NCBI GenBank assembly: GCA_030491005.1
Contig: JAKZMJ010000005.1
Span: 147,019 to 211,018, forward strand
Direction of reading: 5' to 3'
From: Sulfurospirillum sp.
GTDB taxonomy: Bacteria; Campylobacterota; Campylobacteria; Campylobacterales; Arcobacteraceae
Length of the DNA stretch: 64,000 bases
Part shown: positions 18,814 through 27,303 of the stretch, in pieces
Numbering within the stretch: the first letter of the stretch is position 1
How the letters are laid out: each line of letters begins with the position of its first letter
The notes under the pieces: generated by a model
What the model was told of the DNA's origin: nothing
Databases searched by the model: none
What the model saw: the letters and a program-made list of their open reading frames with translations, nothing else
Translations under genes and position numbers: made by a program

Positions 18814-19037
18814 TTAGTTTAAATCCAATTTTATTTTTCGCTTTTTCCAATCAGACATATAAACACTCATAAAATTATAAAACAACTTATTGTGATTGGT
18901 ATGAATAAGATGTGTGAGTTCATGAAAAACTACATATTCTATACATTGAGTTGATTTTTTTATAAGTTCAGAATTTAGATTAATATAAGATTTAGCAGGA
19001 TTACAACTACCCCACCTTGTTTTCATCTCTCGTATTT
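18814..19037 (-). pseudogene. 3' fragment of a DUF45/YgjP-type zinc metallopeptidase, cut by IS3 copy A
   Basis: The remaining C-terminal part reads through IREMKTRWGSC, then IEYVVFHELTHLIHTNH, the HExxH zinc site of YgjP-like (DUF45) peptidases that accompany restriction systems. The reading frame continues rightward into the end of the IS at 19037. The N-terminal half is not found on the other side of the IS, so the flank was deleted or rearranged. Compare the intact DUF45 gene at 47533-48231. No start codon with a ribosome-binding site remains, so expression is doubtful. Confidence 0.75.
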
Positions 19038-19126
19038 TATAATGTCCCCAGATAAAACAACCGATTAATAAAATATTTTTATTCCAATAGATACAATATA
19101 AAGATAAGAAAAGAGGATATTACATT

Positions 19127-19228
19127 ATGAGTAGAAAAAGAACAACATACACAGCAAGTTTTAAAGCAAAATTAGTTTTAGAAGTTTTAGAGGGAACAAA
19201 GACATTAAATGAGATAGCAACACAATAA
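19127..19228 (+). pseudogene. IS3 orfA start, stopped after 33 codons by a 44-nt interruption
   Basis: Begins MSRKRTTYTASFKAKLVLEV, the usual IS3 OrfA N-terminus leading into a helix-turn-helix, and ends in NEIATQ followed by TAA at 19226. The expected continuation (SNVLPKNLLNWKKQF) resumes at 19270 in another frame. The same interruption exists in copy B at 61328-61429. Whether it is dead or rescued is discussed in the findings. Confidence 0.7.
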
Positions 19229-19270
19229 GAGTAAAGGACAACTTGTGATTAATATCACAAGGCAAACTGT
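19227..19270 (+). other. 44-nt hairpin-bearing interruption in IS3 orfA
   Basis: Removing 44 nt exactly rejoins the frame to IATQ-SNVLPKN with the length expected for the family helix-turn-helix. The segment contains a perfect stem CTTGTGAT, loop TAAT, stem ATCACAAG (19242-19261), with an outer GACA/TGTC pair. Stops are TAA at 19226 in the incoming frame and TGA at 19246 in the outgoing frame. CAA occurs directly before the TAA and again at 19258-19260, in frame with the downstream part. Confidence 0.6.
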
Positions 19271-19404
19271 CGAATGTATTACCAAAGAATTTATTAAATT
19301 GGAAGAAACAGTTTTTAGATAATGCAAGTTTAGCATTTGATAAAAGTGCTTTAGTTAAAGAGTATAAAATAGAAATTGAAACACTACAAAAAGATAAAGA
19401 TAAT

Positions 19405-20376
19405 ATGGCAAAGAAAGTTGGTGAATTAACTTTAGAGAAAGATTTTCTTGAGGGAAAGCTCGTAAGCTTGGTATCATTAAATAAGAGAAAAGAGATGATT
19501 GATATCAAGCATAAACTATCATTAAATAAGCAATTGAAATTATTAGATATATCTAAAACAGCATACTACTATGAACCTGTAATACCATTTAGTTCTAATG
19601 AAGATATGAAGCTTTTAAATACGATAGATGTAATACACACAAAGCACCCATACTATGGTACTAGAAGGATAGTTAAACTCTTGGCTAGATTGGGTTTAAA
19701 TGTTGGTAGAAAACTGATAAAAACAGCTATGAAATTTATGGGTATAAGAGCATTATATCCTAAGCTTAGAACTACTTTAGCTAATAAAGAACATAAGAAA
19801 TACCCATACCTTTTAAAAGAGTTTAAAAATGATAAAAATCAAGTAATCATAGATACTCCAAATAAAGTATGGAGTACAGATATAACTTATATTCGACTAG
19901 AGAAAGGCTTTGTTTATTTGGCTGCTATTATACATTGGAATACTAAGAAGATATTATCATGGAAGTTATCTAATTCAATGGATGTATCCTTGACAACTAG
20001 TGTATTAAATGAAGCATTATCTCTATATCCAAGACCTGAAATAGTAAACACAGACCAAGGTAGCCAATACACTGCAAATGAACATATTAAAATATTAGTA
20101 GATAATGATATATCTATATCTATGGATGCAAAAGGTAGGAGTATTGACAATATTGTTATTGAAAGATTTTGGAGAACATTAAAATATGAAGATGTATATC
20201 CATCTTCATATAAAGATATCAAGGAGGCAAGAAAAGGAATAGATGAATATATCAATATTTACAATAAAGAGAGATTACATTCTGCAATAGATTATTTAAC
20301 ACCAGATGAAGCATATTATAATTGTGCTAATGATAAATGTTATAATGCTAAAGAAGTGTTACTAAAGGTAGCTTAG
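19405..20376 (+). CDS. IS3-family transposase, OrfB part (copy A)
   Basis: DDE integrase of an IS3-family element. From the ATG at 19405 it has 323 residues, but the frame is open from 19249 and upstream codons encode the OrfA leucine-zipper-like part (LPKNLLNWKKQFLDNASLAF...), so OrfA and OrfB are fused in frame here. Catalytic core: Asp in VWSTDITYIRLEKGFVYL, Asp in EIVNTDQGSQYTA, and Glu in IERFWRTLKYEDVY, with the IS3 HTH_21 stretch TKHPYYGTRRI before it. It differs from copy B at about four residues (I/T, K/V, V/L, S/Y). Confidence 0.85.
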   Translation: MAKKVGELTLEKDFLEGKLVSLVSLNKRKEMIDIKHKLSLNKQLKLLDISKTAYYYEPVIPFSSNEDMKLLNTIDVIHTKHPYYGTRRIVKLLARLGLNVGRKLIKTAMKFMGIRALYPKLRTTLANKEHKKYPYLLKEFKNDKNQVIIDTPNKVWSTDITYIRLEKGFVYLAAIIHWNTKKILSWKLSNSMDVSLTTSVLNEALSLYPRPEIVNTDQGSQYTANEHIKILVDNDISISMDAKGRSIDNIVIERFWRTLKYEDVYPSSYKDIKEARKGIDEYINIYNKERLHSAIDYLTPDEAYYNCANDKCYNAKEVLLKVA

Positions 20377-21193
20377 AGGTTTGGAATATAAATATATTTA
20401 GGATTGGTATTGACAAAGAGGGACAGTATAATTCGATACTTAAAAGCTCGAAATTTTCGCAGTTTTCACTTGTTCTTTTCCAAGGTTTTGTTAGACAATC
20501 GCCAATTAATAACGGCTTACGGTAAAATAGTTTTGTTTATTTTGTCTAAATTATTTTTCATTGCCTTGTCAAATTCTTTTTCACTTATATCTGAAATAAT
20601 TATATTATTTGTTAAATCATATAAACTAATTTTAACTACACCAAAAAATTTTTTTACTGTTTCTACAGATTTTAAAAATTTATTTTGAAAAACTTCATCT
20701 GTTATTCTTCTGCCTTCCGTTCGTTCTCTTACTTTGGTGTATCTTCTAGCTTCTTCAATATCAATACTTACAAATCTTATTTCTACTTCATAATCTCTTT
20801 TTAATGCTCTTTTAATATTTTGTTTTTGTATTGGATAATGTGCAAAATTACCATCTAAGATAAATGATAAATCATTTTTGAAAGCATAGCTTACTAAAAT
20901 ATCAACTGCTTTAGAACTTGCTCTTTGAAATAGGTGAGAATTGTGTCCATTATAATGTGGACAATGTTTTCTAATGTTATCAGCTTCAACAGTATCAATT
21001 TTTAATTGTTTAGTTAACTCTTCTGCTAACTCACTTTTTCCAGCTCCTGGACTACCTGCTGTAAATATCAATCTTTTATCTTTTGTATTATGTTTAAAAG
21101 TTATAGTTTTTAAAAAATCTTTATTTCCATTAACATAGTCTATTGCTTTATGACTTATTTGCTCTTCTGTTAAATTCTCAATTAATGCTTTAA

Positions 21194-22576
21194 GGGAACC
21201 TCTAAAAATAGCATTTAAAAACCACTTTCCAAATATTTATTAAAAAATATCAGAATATAAATTTTATTTGAGAAAATATGACAATTTCAACTATAAATTA
21301 TCTATAATTTACTCTTGAAATAGTGATAATATTCACTATTTTGTTGATATATTATCAACTTTTCATAATTGGTATATTTTTTAACCTTACTAATTGTTCA
21401 TATCGTATAAAGTTATAAGTAAGATTTAAAAGTCCTGTTAGGGATTTAATCCTATCAATGCCAATAGCTTTTAAAGATAGAGCTTTATTCATAGAGGTTG
21501 TGAATGTTCCAAATATATGTTCTACTCTTACTCTAGTTTTTGAATATTTATGATTGAGTTTGTGTTGAGCATTAGTAAGTGGTTTATTTCTATATGCTCG
21601 ATTGATAACTTTTGAGTTTACATTATTTTTTTGAAGATAGTCTTCTATCTCTTTTGATTTGTATGCTGAATCAGCATACAATGTAGTATCATCTTCATTG
21701 ATAAGTTCTTTAATTACTTGTGAATCATGAGTTGATGAGGGTGTTACAGTATAAGTAGATATTACTTTAGTTTTTTGATCAACTGATATATGATTTTTAT
21801 ATCCAAATTCTCTAGTTTTATACTTGGTAACCCATCTGGCATCTATATCTTTTTGAGCTAATTTATTTTTATTCTTTCCAAACTCTAAAGGAATAGCACC
21901 TTTTTTAATATCAGCATTATCTTGCCTTTTATTTCTTTGTTTAGGTACTTTGATGAAGCTAGCGTCTACAAGTGTTCCCTCTTTAGCAATAACACCATTA
22001 GATAAAAGTTTAGCAGTAAAAATATCAAATAGTTTTTTTGATAAATCTTTCTCTTTTAGTTCTTCTTTAAATAGCCAAATTGTATTTCTATCAGGTACAT
22101 TATCACCTATTTGGAGACCTAGAAAATTCATAAAAGATAATCTATCTTTGATTTGAAATTCTGTTTGTTCATCCGATAAATTGTAGTATCTTTGAAGTAT
22201 AATTATTTTGAACATTAAGAGTTTATCATATGGTTTCCTACCAGCATTACTTTTTTTATCTTCTTTCATTAATGATTCTTCAATAGGTTGTCTAAATAAT
22301 TCCCAATCAATAATTTCATTTAACTTTTGTAAAGGTGGTTGATGCTTTTTAATCTTTTCTAGCTGAAACTCATAATCAAATAATCCTGCCATAATATACT
22401 CACTTTTTATAATAATTTATGTTGTAATTATAGCTAAATAGTGGTATCAAATGCTTTAAATAATAGCTTTATAGAGAGTTATTTGTAAATTTATTTGGAT
22501 TAAATAAAAGACTTATTTTATGATTTTCTAAGTATTTGAAAATTATGTGATTTTTTGTCTATTTTTAGAGGTGCCC
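21194..22576 (-). mobile_element. IS5-family insertion sequence (about 1.38 kb)
   Basis: Imperfect terminal inverted repeats GGGAACCTCTAAAAATAG (left) and GGGCACCTCTAAAAATAG (read inward from the right) mark 21194 and 22576. The flanks TTAA and TTAT suggest a 3-4 bp target duplication with one mismatch. It carries one transposase gene on the minus strand and interrupts the zeta-like gene. Confidence 0.85.
21355..22392 (-). CDS. IS5-family transposase
   Basis: The 345-residue DDE transposase begins MAGLFDYEFQLEKI and has the IS5-type N-terminal domain (GRKPYDKLLMFKIIILQRYY, DRNTIWLFKEEL). The catalytic residues are Asp in GTLVDASFIKVPKQRN, Asp in TTLYADSAYKSKE, and Glu in KTRVRVEHIFGTF. It appears intact and full length, and its start is well inside the terminal repeats. 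It could be active. Confidence 0.9.
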   Translation of the reverse strand: MAGLFDYEFQLEKIKKHQPPLQKLNEIIDWELFRQPIEESLMKEDKKSNAGRKPYDKLLMFKIIILQRYYNLSDEQTEFQIKDRLSFMNFLGLQIGDNVPDRNTIWLFKEELKEKDLSKKLFDIFTAKLLSNGVIAKEGTLVDASFIKVPKQRNKRQDNADIKKGAIPLEFGKNKNKLAQKDIDARWVTKYKTREFGYKNHISVDQKTKVISTYTVTPSSTHDSQVIKELINEDDTTLYADSAYKSKEIEDYLQKNNVNSKVINRAYRNKPLTNAQHKLNHKYSKTRVRVEHIFGTFTTSMNKALSLKAIGIDRIKSLTGLLNLTYNFIRYEQLVRLKNIPIMKS

Positions 22577-22649
22577 TTATTATTTAAAACTTGTTGTATT
22601 AATTCTTTATCACTCATTTTATTGTTTCCTTTTTCTTTTTTTATACAAA

Positions 22650-22835
22650 TTACACCCCTGTGATTGAATATCCACTCTTGATAATCTTACTAATCATTGA
22701 GGTTGATAATTTCAGATGTGTTGCTATCTTGACTTGTGTATATCCATCTTTATAAGCACTTAGTATAGCTAAATCTCTTTTTATCTTAGTATCGGTTTCA
22801 TAAAGTCGAAGTATATCATAAAGGTGGATATTCAA
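22650..22835 (-). pseudogene. Remnant of a REP-associated (Y1/RAYT-type) transposase C-terminus
   Basis: The 61-residue frame contains LAILSAYKDGYTQVKIATHLKLSTSMISKIIKSG, which looks like the C-terminal helix-turn-helix of REP-associated tyrosine transposases. The catalytic HUH/Tyr part is absent. The first and last codons of the frame are made of the two arms of a 25-bp inverted repeat (22651-22675 and 22824-22848). It is more likely a shrunken non-autonomous unit than a working protein. Confidence 0.5.
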
Positions 22836-22848
22836 TCACAGGGGTGTA
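22651..22848. repeat. Perfect 25-bp inverted repeat bounding a 198-bp unit
   Basis: TACACCCCTGTGATTGAATA plus TCCAC at 22651-22675 is exactly complementary to 22824-22848. Outside both arms the similarity continues with two mismatches over about ten bases (ATACAAATT versus ATACAATAT). The arms are GC-richer than their surroundings. I did not see another copy in this window. It may be a pair of REP-type palindromes or a small MITE left by a RAYT. Confidence 0.8.
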
Positions 22849-22935
22849 TATTGTATATTTGAAAATATCAGATTGAGGTTTTTTAGAAAGTTAAGATATA
22901 GTAATATAAATATAAATTAGGTTTTGACAAATAAT

Positions 22936-23952
22936 ATGAAAGATATAGTAACTCTTGAACAATATGCAATAGAACTGTGTGATGATGGGATATATAATCA
23001 TTATGGAATGTATACTACAGATAACAAAGATGCTATATTTCCATTAAAAGTATCAGATACAGAAATATTACTTATCCCAGCTCCAGAGTTTTCAAGATTT
23101 TTATATCGTGGACAAAATGAATATTTTGATATTTGTAAACCTATGATTTTAAGACCAATGAAATATGAAGTGAAATTAATATCAATATTAAAAAAATTAG
23201 AATTTATTAATGCTTTGAAAGTTCATCCATTATCAAAATTATTTAAAGAAAAATATTTTTTAGAGAAATATCCTCAATTTCCAAATTATAAGCTAAAAAT
23301 TGATTATGAGGCAATTGCTCAACATTATGAGTTTAAAACAAATCATTTAGATTTTACAAGAGATAAAGATATAGCAATGTTTTTTATGACTTGTAAATAC
23401 GACCCTAAAACAAAAAAGTATACACCAATTACAGATAATTCATCTGGTGTGTTATATTCATATGATTTAAAACTAGGAATTATGGATAACAAACATATTA
23501 TTAATCCAATAGGATTTCAACCATTTTCACGACCAGATAAACAAAAAGCTTTCTCTATTGTATTCAAGAAAAATGTAAATTTTAATAAATTTAATTTTGC
23601 CATAAAAGAAAATATTGTTTTAACTAAAGAACTTTCAGAAAAATATTTTGAAATGTTCGATGAAGGTAAAATACTTTTCCCTAAAGATGAAGTAAGTGAA
23701 TTAGCTTATGAAATACAAGGTAGTGAATATATCTCAAAAGATACTATTGAGTACTATTCAACAATCAGTAAAATTCCAAAATTAAAAATAAATAAAATCC
23801 TTAAAAAGAATAATATAATAGTGACTGAAAACAAGTATGGCTTTAATATTTGTAATAGAAACTTACATATACAAAATATTATGAAAATAATGCAAGACTT
23901 AGATAATAGAATACACCCAAGCGGTACATGTGGTCATATAGAAATACCATAA
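22936..23952 (+). CDS. FRG-domain protein, probable defence component
   Basis: The protein of about 338 residues carries an FRG domain: FLYRGQNEYFDICKPMILRP at about residues 55-75 (the Phe-x-x-Arg-Gly motif) and YEAIAQHYEFKTNHLDFTRDKDIAMFFM further on (typical QHY-G/E-x-x-T-x-x-LDxTxd pattern). FRG domains are often found in phage-defence loci; their activity is not well established. The ATG at 22936 is chosen; a TTG four codons earlier (22924) is also possible. It lies 82 bp upstream of a DUF262 gene on the same strand, so the two probably form a unit. Confidence 0.78.
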   Translation: MKDIVTLEQYAIELCDDGIYNHYGMYTTDNKDAIFPLKVSDTEILLIPAPEFSRFLYRGQNEYFDICKPMILRPMKYEVKLISILKKLEFINALKVHPLSKLFKEKYFLEKYPQFPNYKLKIDYEAIAQHYEFKTNHLDFTRDKDIAMFFMTCKYDPKTKKYTPITDNSSGVLYSYDLKLGIMDNKHIINPIGFQPFSRPDKQKAFSIVFKKNVNFNKFNFAIKENIVLTKELSEKYFEMFDEGKILFPKDEVSELAYEIQGSEYISKDTIEYYSTISKIPKLKINKILKKNNIIVTENKYGFNICNRNLHIQNIMKIMQDLDNRIHPSGTCGHIEIP

Positions 23953-24034
23953 TAGTAAATTAAAATTATGATTTAAAATAAGACATTATCAGAATAAGGA
24001 TATAATCAAATTATATAAAATATAAAGGCATAAA

Positions 24035-25804
24035 ATGGCAAATGAAATATTTAGTCCAGAACATTCATCTTTAAATGGACTTTTTACAGAAGGTATTAAA
24101 TATATTATCCCAACTTATCAGCGACCTTATTCTTGGGAAAGTATTGGTAAAAATGACAGAAATAATCAAATTAATAATATGTGGGATGATTTTTTTAATT
24201 TCTACACAAATTCAAATGATGATAATCGAGAATATTTTTTTGGTTCAATTGTTGTTTTTAAAAAAGATGGTTTTTCACAAGTTGTAGATGGGCAACAAAG
24301 ACTTACCTCATTATTATTATTATTTTCAGCAATGAAATGTTTTTTAGAAAATCTTCAAAAAGATGAATCAAGTTTTGATGAAGCTATAAAAAACTTTCTA
24401 AATGGAGCTTTATTAACTTTTAATAAATTACTGTTTAATGAAGAAGGACTAGATTTAACTCAATCATTAAAAGTGAAAATAGAACGAGCAAGTGGATTTA
24501 ACTTTGATGAAATTCTAAATAAAGTAATAAATTGTGAAGATGGAAATATTGTTTTACAAAATATTGAAGATAAATATAAAGATATAGCCAATAGATATTT
24601 TAACAATAGAGATTTCTTTATCAGACAATTAAATATAGCCTTTTTAGATAATGATATTTTTACAAAAGAAAAAGCAGAAGAACTTAATAAATTTGGTAGA
24701 TTTTTAAGAACAAAAATATCTGTTGTTGTAATCAATACAATAAATTTTGAAACTGCATATAATATGTTTGAGGTTCTAAATAATCGTGGCTTACCACTTT
24801 CGGCAAAGGATTTATTTAGAAATTTTATTATTAGTGAGTTTGATAAAAATAAGCAAAAAGAACCTGAGAAGAAATGGAATTCTTTAGAAGAAAGTTATGA
24901 AGTTACAAGTGATTTTTTAGGTAGATTTATAGAAAGTCAAACTGGTTATCAAATACAAAAGTCATCTTTTAATGCTTTATTAGATTATTATAAATCTTTT
25001 TCTACGATAGGTTCAAAAATTGAATCACTTTACACTAAAATTGATTATAATCTAAATTATTATACTATGATTTTAAATGAAGAAAATATAGAAAATAAAT
25101 CTATTCGAAATAAAATAAAGTTTATTAAATTTTTGGGTCATGAAAAATATAGTGTAAACTTTTTATTAACACTTTTTAGAGCATATAAATATGATGGAAA
25201 AGAAAACAAAGAAGTTTTAGATTTTTTAACATTATATGAAAAACTGAGACTTTATGTACTTTTAACACCATATAAAAGATTTTCAAGTTCACCTATATAT
25301 AAAGCTATACGAGCATTAAATTTAAATGATTTTACTGAAGCTAAAGAATCAATTACCATAGATAAAGAAGCTCATAGTGAACTTAAATCTCTAATAAGTA
25401 ATAAAAATTATGACAATTGGAATGCAAAACTTTTAATCAGTAAATTTTTATTTAACCAATATTCTACGTTAGAAGATGTTGTAGAACATGACGTGAATTT
25501 TAATAAAGCAACTCTTGAGCATATACTTCCTCAAACACCTGCAAAAAATACAAATTGGTTAAAGAATTTCACTTTAAAATTTAGAAATGACATGACATAT
25601 AAGTTAGGAAATTTTACTTTATTAACACATAATATGAATTCAAGAGTAAAAAATTATGATTTTACAAAAAAACAAGGTGAATATAAAAAAACAACTTTAC
25701 ATATAACAAATAATTTAAGTAAATTAAACTCAATTGATGAAAATTATTTTACGAATAGACATAATGATATTGTTAAGGCAATTTATGATGATTTAAATTT
25801 ATGA
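24035..25804 (+). CDS. DUF262/DUF1524 (GmrSD-type) nuclease, probable type IV restriction or defence protein
   Basis: The 589-residue protein has an N-terminal DUF262 ParB-like NTPase domain with IPTYQRPYSWE at about residue 25 and VVDGQQRLTSLLLL at about 83-95. The C-terminal His-Asn-His-like DUF1524 nuclease has EHILPQTPAKNTNW at about 495 and KLGNFTLLTHNMNSRVKNYDF. GmrSD relatives cut modified phage DNA using nucleotide hydrolysis, and other members act in multi-gene defence systems. Both expected catalytic stretches are intact. It begins at ATG 24035, 82 bp after the FRG-domain gene. Confidence 0.87.
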   Translation: MANEIFSPEHSSLNGLFTEGIKYIIPTYQRPYSWESIGKNDRNNQINNMWDDFFNFYTNSNDDNREYFFGSIVVFKKDGFSQVVDGQQRLTSLLLLFSAMKCFLENLQKDESSFDEAIKNFLNGALLTFNKLLFNEEGLDLTQSLKVKIERASGFNFDEILNKVINCEDGNIVLQNIEDKYKDIANRYFNNRDFFIRQLNIAFLDNDIFTKEKAEELNKFGRFLRTKISVVVINTINFETAYNMFEVLNNRGLPLSAKDLFRNFIISEFDKNKQKEPEKKWNSLEESYEVTSDFLGRFIESQTGYQIQKSSFNALLDYYKSFSTIGSKIESLYTKIDYNLNYYTMILNEENIENKSIRNKIKFIKFLGHEKYSVNFLLTLFRAYKYDGKENKEVLDFLTLYEKLRLYVLLTPYKRFSSSPIYKAIRALNLNDFTEAKESITIDKEAHSELKSLISNKNYDNWNAKLLISKFLFNQYSTLEDVVEHDVNFNKATLEHILPQTPAKNTNWLKNFTLKFRNDMTYKLGNFTLLTHNMNSRVKNYDFTKKQGEYKKTTLHITNNLSKLNSIDENYFTNRHNDIVKAIYDDLNL

Positions 25805-25955
25805 GTTTAAAAGTTTCAAAATATATTTAAAAGAGAGTGTAAAATTAACTTCTCATAAATTATTAAACTAATTAATTTTTGGAAACGAGTGTATAGTTTG
25901 AAAATTTAAGCGTTTAAGTATAAAATAATGAGATTATAAAATTAAAAGGATTATT

Positions 25956-26186
25956 ATGCCATACATAAATATCAAAATGACAAAAGAAGATGGTGGTGCT
26001 ACAAAAAAACAAAAAGAAAAACTAGCAAAAGGCATAAGCAAACTTTTTGATGATATCTTTAAAAGAGGTGGAAAAACAGCTGTTATCACAATAGATGAGG
26101 TTGCAACAGATAATTATTTTATAGGTGGAGAGAGTATAAGTAAAATTAGGACAAAATCATCTAAATTTAAAAAAGATTTACAATGA
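25956..26186 (+). CDS. 4-oxalocrotonate tautomerase-family protein
   Basis: A 76-residue single-domain protein starting MPYINIKMTKEDGGATKKQK. After Met removal the N-terminal Pro is the catalytic base of the tautomerase superfamily, followed by the usual beta-alpha-beta layout with VITIDEVATDNYFIGG. Physiological substrate unknown; such small enzymes are common in Campylobacterota as general tautomerases. The start at 25956 follows AAAAGGATTATT. It marks the return to ordinary genes after the accessory region. Confidence 0.85.
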   Translation: MPYINIKMTKEDGGATKKQKEKLAKGISKLFDDIFKRGGKTAVITIDEVATDNYFIGGESISKIRTKSSKFKKDLQ

Positions 26187-26279
26187 GATTAGTGTTTATA
26201 CTTGGCTTGTTTACATCTTTATGAATGATTTATGCTTGAATTATAAATTGATAAAGTAAAAATATGCTAAAATATTGCT

Positions 26280-27299
26280 ATGAAATATAAATACATAGGT
26301 AAATCAGGATTAAGAGTAAGCCCAATTTGTTTAGGAACCATGACATTTGGAAGTACAACTACAGAAAAAGAAGCATTTAATATACTTGATTGTGCATATG
26401 ATCAAGGTGTTAATTTTTATGATACAGCTGAGATATATCCCGTTCCTCCAAAGGTCGATTATGAGGGCGAAACTGAAAAAATTGTAGGCAAATGGTTGCA
26501 AAGCAAACCTAGAGATTCTATAATTTTAGCTTCTAAAGTAAGTGGAGCATCTTCTGGCTGGTTCGTTCCTACCACTAGACATGGTTTAACTGCTATTGAT
26601 TCTTTTCATATAAAAAAAGCAATTGAAGGAAGTTTAAAAAGATTAGGCACTGATTATATAGATTTATATCAGATGCACTGGCCAGATGAAATTGTGCCTT
26701 TAGAAGAGTCTTTAAAAGCTTTTGATGAACTTGTACATGAAGGGAAAGTAAGATATATAGGAACATCAAATGATAGTTCTTATGGACTTACTAAAGCAAA
26801 TGAAATAGCTAAAAATAAAAGTTTAAATAGATTTCAATCAATTCAGAATAATTTTTCACTTTTAAATCCAAGATTTTTAGATGAATTAGCAAAGGTATGC
26901 GAAAAAGAAGATATCTCTTTATTGCCTTATTCTCCAATAGCAGGAGGAATGTTAAGTGGTAAATATAATTTAGGTTTATTTCCACAAGACTGTAGATTTA
27001 CAGCTTATAAACAAAATCGTAGTAAAAGAGTAAGAGCTATGACTAATAGATTTGTAAATGAAAAAACAATAAAAGCTACCAAAGAATATATGAAACTAGC
27101 AAACGATTTAAATATAAGTGTGGTTACTTTAAGTGTAGCTTATTCTAAAAATTTTGATTTTGTAGCGTCTACAATCATAGGTGCTAGACTTTTAAGTCAG
27201 CTTGATGAGTCCTTAGAAGCTATGGATATACAACTAAGTACTTCTAGCATGGATAGAATTAAAGAAATACAAAAAGATATTATGTATCCTATGGGATAA
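26280..27299 (+). CDS. Aldo/keto reductase (Tas/YghZ-like)
   Basis: NADPH-dependent (beta/alpha)8-barrel oxidoreductase of 339 residues. The catalytic tetrad is visible: Asp and Tyr in NFYDTAEIY, Lys in IILASKVSG, and His in LYQMHWPD. The cofactor-binding C-terminal stretch is VASTIIGARLLSQLDESLEA. The overall layout (SGLRVSPICLGTMTFG, IGTSNDSSYGL, PYSPIAGGMLSGKY) resembles Tas/YghZ proteins. The exact carbonyl substrate is not predictable. It stands alone with its own start at 26280. Confidence 0.92.
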   Translation: MKYKYIGKSGLRVSPICLGTMTFGSTTTEKEAFNILDCAYDQGVNFYDTAEIYPVPPKVDYEGETEKIVGKWLQSKPRDSIILASKVSGASSGWFVPTTRHGLTAIDSFHIKKAIEGSLKRLGTDYIDLYQMHWPDEIVPLEESLKAFDELVHEGKVRYIGTSNDSSYGLTKANEIAKNKSLNRFQSIQNNFSLLNPRFLDELAKVCEKEDISLLPYSPIAGGMLSGKYNLGLFPQDCRFTAYKQNRSKRVRAMTNRFVNEKTIKATKEYMKLANDLNISVVTLSVAYSKNFDFVASTIIGARLLSQLDESLEAMDIQLSTSSMDRIKEIQKDIMYPMG

Positions 27300-27303
27300 G
27301 TAT

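Larger units (their letters stand above)
19038..20430 (+). mobile_element. IS3-family insertion sequence, copy A (1,393 bp)
   Basis: Ends TATAATGTCCC at the left and the complement of TATACTGTCCC at the right; the exact ends were fixed by comparison with copy B (60126-61518), which has a clean TAA duplication. Here the bases next to the ends (TTT and ATT) do not form a duplication and the interrupted gene does not resume, suggesting recombination or a deletion next to this copy. It encodes an interrupted orfA and an orfB with an integrase catalytic core. Confidence 0.88.
20517..22617 (-). pseudogene. Zeta-toxin-like P-loop kinase gene split by an IS5-family element
   Basis: The 3' part (20517-21193) encodes KRLIFTAGSPGAGKSELAEEL (Walker A), TVEADNIRKHCPHY and FILDGNFAHY, then an Arg-rich lid RERTEGRRITDEVF, as in zeta/PezT-type kinases that phosphorylate UDP-GlcNAc. 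The 5' end survives at 22577-22617: an ATG at 22617 with AAGGA upstream encodes MSDKELIQQVLNNK. Removing the element and one copy of a 4-bp flank (ATAA/TTAA) joins NNK directly to ALIENLTEEQISHKAIDYV in frame, proving it was one gene of about 240 codons. No partner antitoxin is recognised next to it. Confidence 0.8.

Noticed and set aside
19226..19280. Ordinary programmed -1 frameshift to explain IS3 orfA/orfB
   Set aside because: The two frames do not overlap in an open stretch: TAA at 19226 closes one and TGA at 19246 blocks the other.
20490..20496. GTTAGAC followed by a GC-richer stretch, resembling an integron attC core site behind the zeta-like gene
   Set aside because: Only a 7-bp GTTRRRY match; no paired complementary core or extended attC fold and no second cassette or integrase are present.
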